Assembly (NCBI GenBank): GCA_044356825.1
Contig: JBIKVM010000201.1
Location: forward strand, 1-5,302
DNA length: 5,302 bases
Direction: 5' to 3'
Source: JAUREX01 sp044356825
GTDB taxonomy: Bacteria > Pseudomonadota > Alphaproteobacteria > Rhodobacterales > Rhodobacteraceae
How positions within the stretch are numbered: position 1 is the first letter of the stretch; every line of letters begins with the position of its first letter. The notes below the pieces were generated by a model. The model had not been told where the DNA came from, made no database searches, and was given only the letters and a program-made list of their open reading frames with translations. The position numbers were made by a program, and so were the translations under genes. Below are positions 4,684 through 5,302 of this stretch, one piece after another.

Positions 4684-5187
4684 CTATGCTGCAAAACAAG
4701 CATCAACTATCTGCCAGTTCCCCTCAAACTGCGCCAAGTCAGCTTCACTAACCGCAACGTGTGTCGTGTCAGCATTGCGTGGCCGAACGCCGCTGTGCTT
4801 GCTTAGAAAATGGTCGTAGTTCGCACGTATAATTTCGGCCAAGTCACCCTGCCGCAGTACAAAAAACCTATCCTGCCCTGCCGCTTCGCCAATCCTTACA
4901 AACACATAAACAAGCTCAGCATCTAACCCCTCAACCAGTCCCTCCACAATCTGCACACTTTCTTCGCGCCTAATGTTGAGAAAACGTGTCGCGTTAAAGC
5001 TTACAGCACCAGCCCGCCACGCCTTAACCTGCAAGTGCAGCGTCTTGCCGCCCATGTAAGCCAGCAAATCAATATCCGGCACGTTGCCCGCAAATGCAGT
5101 AGCAACAATGCCGCGCCTGCCCAACTCAGCCACAACCAAGCTCTCACCTATCTGCCCAGCAAGTTGCGTCGTAAAGCTTCGCGTCAT
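4684..5187 (-). CDS. Predicted PD-(D/E)XK-type nuclease-like protein (167 aa)
   Basis: The N-terminal half shows the layout of the PD-(D/E)XK fold: a helix with Glu15 in QIGESLVVAEL, then GNVPDIDLLAY with Asp38 and Asp40, then a strand HLQVKAW with Gln53 and Lys55. This gives an E...D...QxK arrangement as in Mrr-like and Holliday-resolvase-like proteins. Residues 80-110 (IVEGLVEGLDAELVYVFVRIG) look like a core helix and strand; the C-terminal part (FLSKHSGVRPRNADTTHVAVSEADL) is unrecognised. DNA cleavage is inferred from these motifs and not certain. The ATG at 5187 is preferred because GGGG lies 5 bases upstream and the longer frame to 5250 would overlap the preceding gene. It follows that gene's TGA by 13 bp, implying an operon. 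GC is about 50%, below the host-like genes at left, which fits horizontal acquisition. No toxin, methylase or integrase partner is visible in the window. Confidence 0.8.
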   Translation of the reverse strand: MTRSFTTQLAGQIGESLVVAELGRRGIVATAFAGNVPDIDLLAYMGGKTLHLQVKAWRAGAVSFNATRFLNIRREESVQIVEGLVEGLDAELVYVFVRIGEAAGQDRFFVLRQGDLAEIIRANYDHFLSKHSGVRPRNADTTHVAVSEADLAQFEGNWQIVDACFAA

Positions 5188-5200
5188 TCTTGCCCCAAGT

Positions 5201-5302
5201 TCACCCGTTCGCACGTGCCATAGCCATCGCAATCGCCTTGTCCAGCTCACCAGCCAGTGCCGCCGCCTTAAACGCCGCCAACGTCTCAGCTACATGCTTC
5301 AA
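5201..5302 (-). CDS. C-terminal 33 codons of an upstream gene, cut by the right edge
   Basis: The minus-strand frame is open from the window edge to TGA at 5203-5201. It encodes an alanine-rich, helix-forming tail (AAFKAAALAGELDKAIAMAM, then ARANG). It ends 13 bp before the nuclease ATG on the same strand, so the two genes probably share a transcript. Too little is present to name a product. The regular Ala/Leu/Lys pattern suggests a real coding end, not a chance frame. Confidence 0.55.
   Translation of the reverse strand: MKHVAETLAAFKAAALAGELDKAIAMAMARANG

Overview
The left two thirds of the window (about 1-3600) is GC-rich, with strong G/C third-position bias. It holds an IorB-type molybdenum hydroxylase subunit and a crotonase-fold protein. 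This fits a high-GC alphaproteobacterium, most likely of the Rhodobacteraceae/Paracoccus kind; that placement is inferred from composition and gene style, since no rRNA or other marker gene is present. The right third differs: about 3605-4260 is only about 40% GC by eye, and 4684-5302 is about 50% GC. This points to DNA of different origin, such as a small genomic island or a degraded mobile region.

Layout. (1) Positions 1-1701, plus strand: the 3' part of a large molybdopterin-binding subunit of a xanthine dehydrogenase-superfamily enzyme; the N-terminus lies outside the window. (2) Positions 1714-2490, minus strand, convergent after a 12-bp gap: an enoyl-CoA hydratase/isomerase-family protein lacking both classical catalytic glutamates. 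(3) Positions 2682-3215, minus strand: two small membrane proteins of unknown function, 3 bp apart, surely one operon. (4) Positions 3216-3545: a GC-rich, inverted-repeat-rich intergenic stretch with one possible 17-codon ORF. (5) Positions 3546-3574: a strong, potentially bidirectional intrinsic terminator marking the compositional boundary. (6) Positions 3704-4216, minus strand: two AT-rich membrane ORFs in the same reading frame, separated only by a single TAA lying inside a probable transmembrane helix; this is best read as one interrupted gene. (7) Positions 4217-4683: a non-coding stretch with a cluster of stem-loops that pair better as minus-strand RNA, including a GAAA-capped terminator-like hairpin. 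(8) Positions 4684-5187, minus strand: a small predicted PD-(D/E)XK-type nuclease, preceded 13 bp upstream by the C-terminal tail of another gene that runs off the right edge.

The molybdenum hydroxylase and the crotonase are ordinary metabolic genes with no visible link to each other. No complete mobile element, CRISPR array, tRNA or rRNA was found. The points most worth a second look are the interrupted membrane gene, the structured minus-strand RNA region upstream of it, and the nuclease cassette in low-GC DNA.
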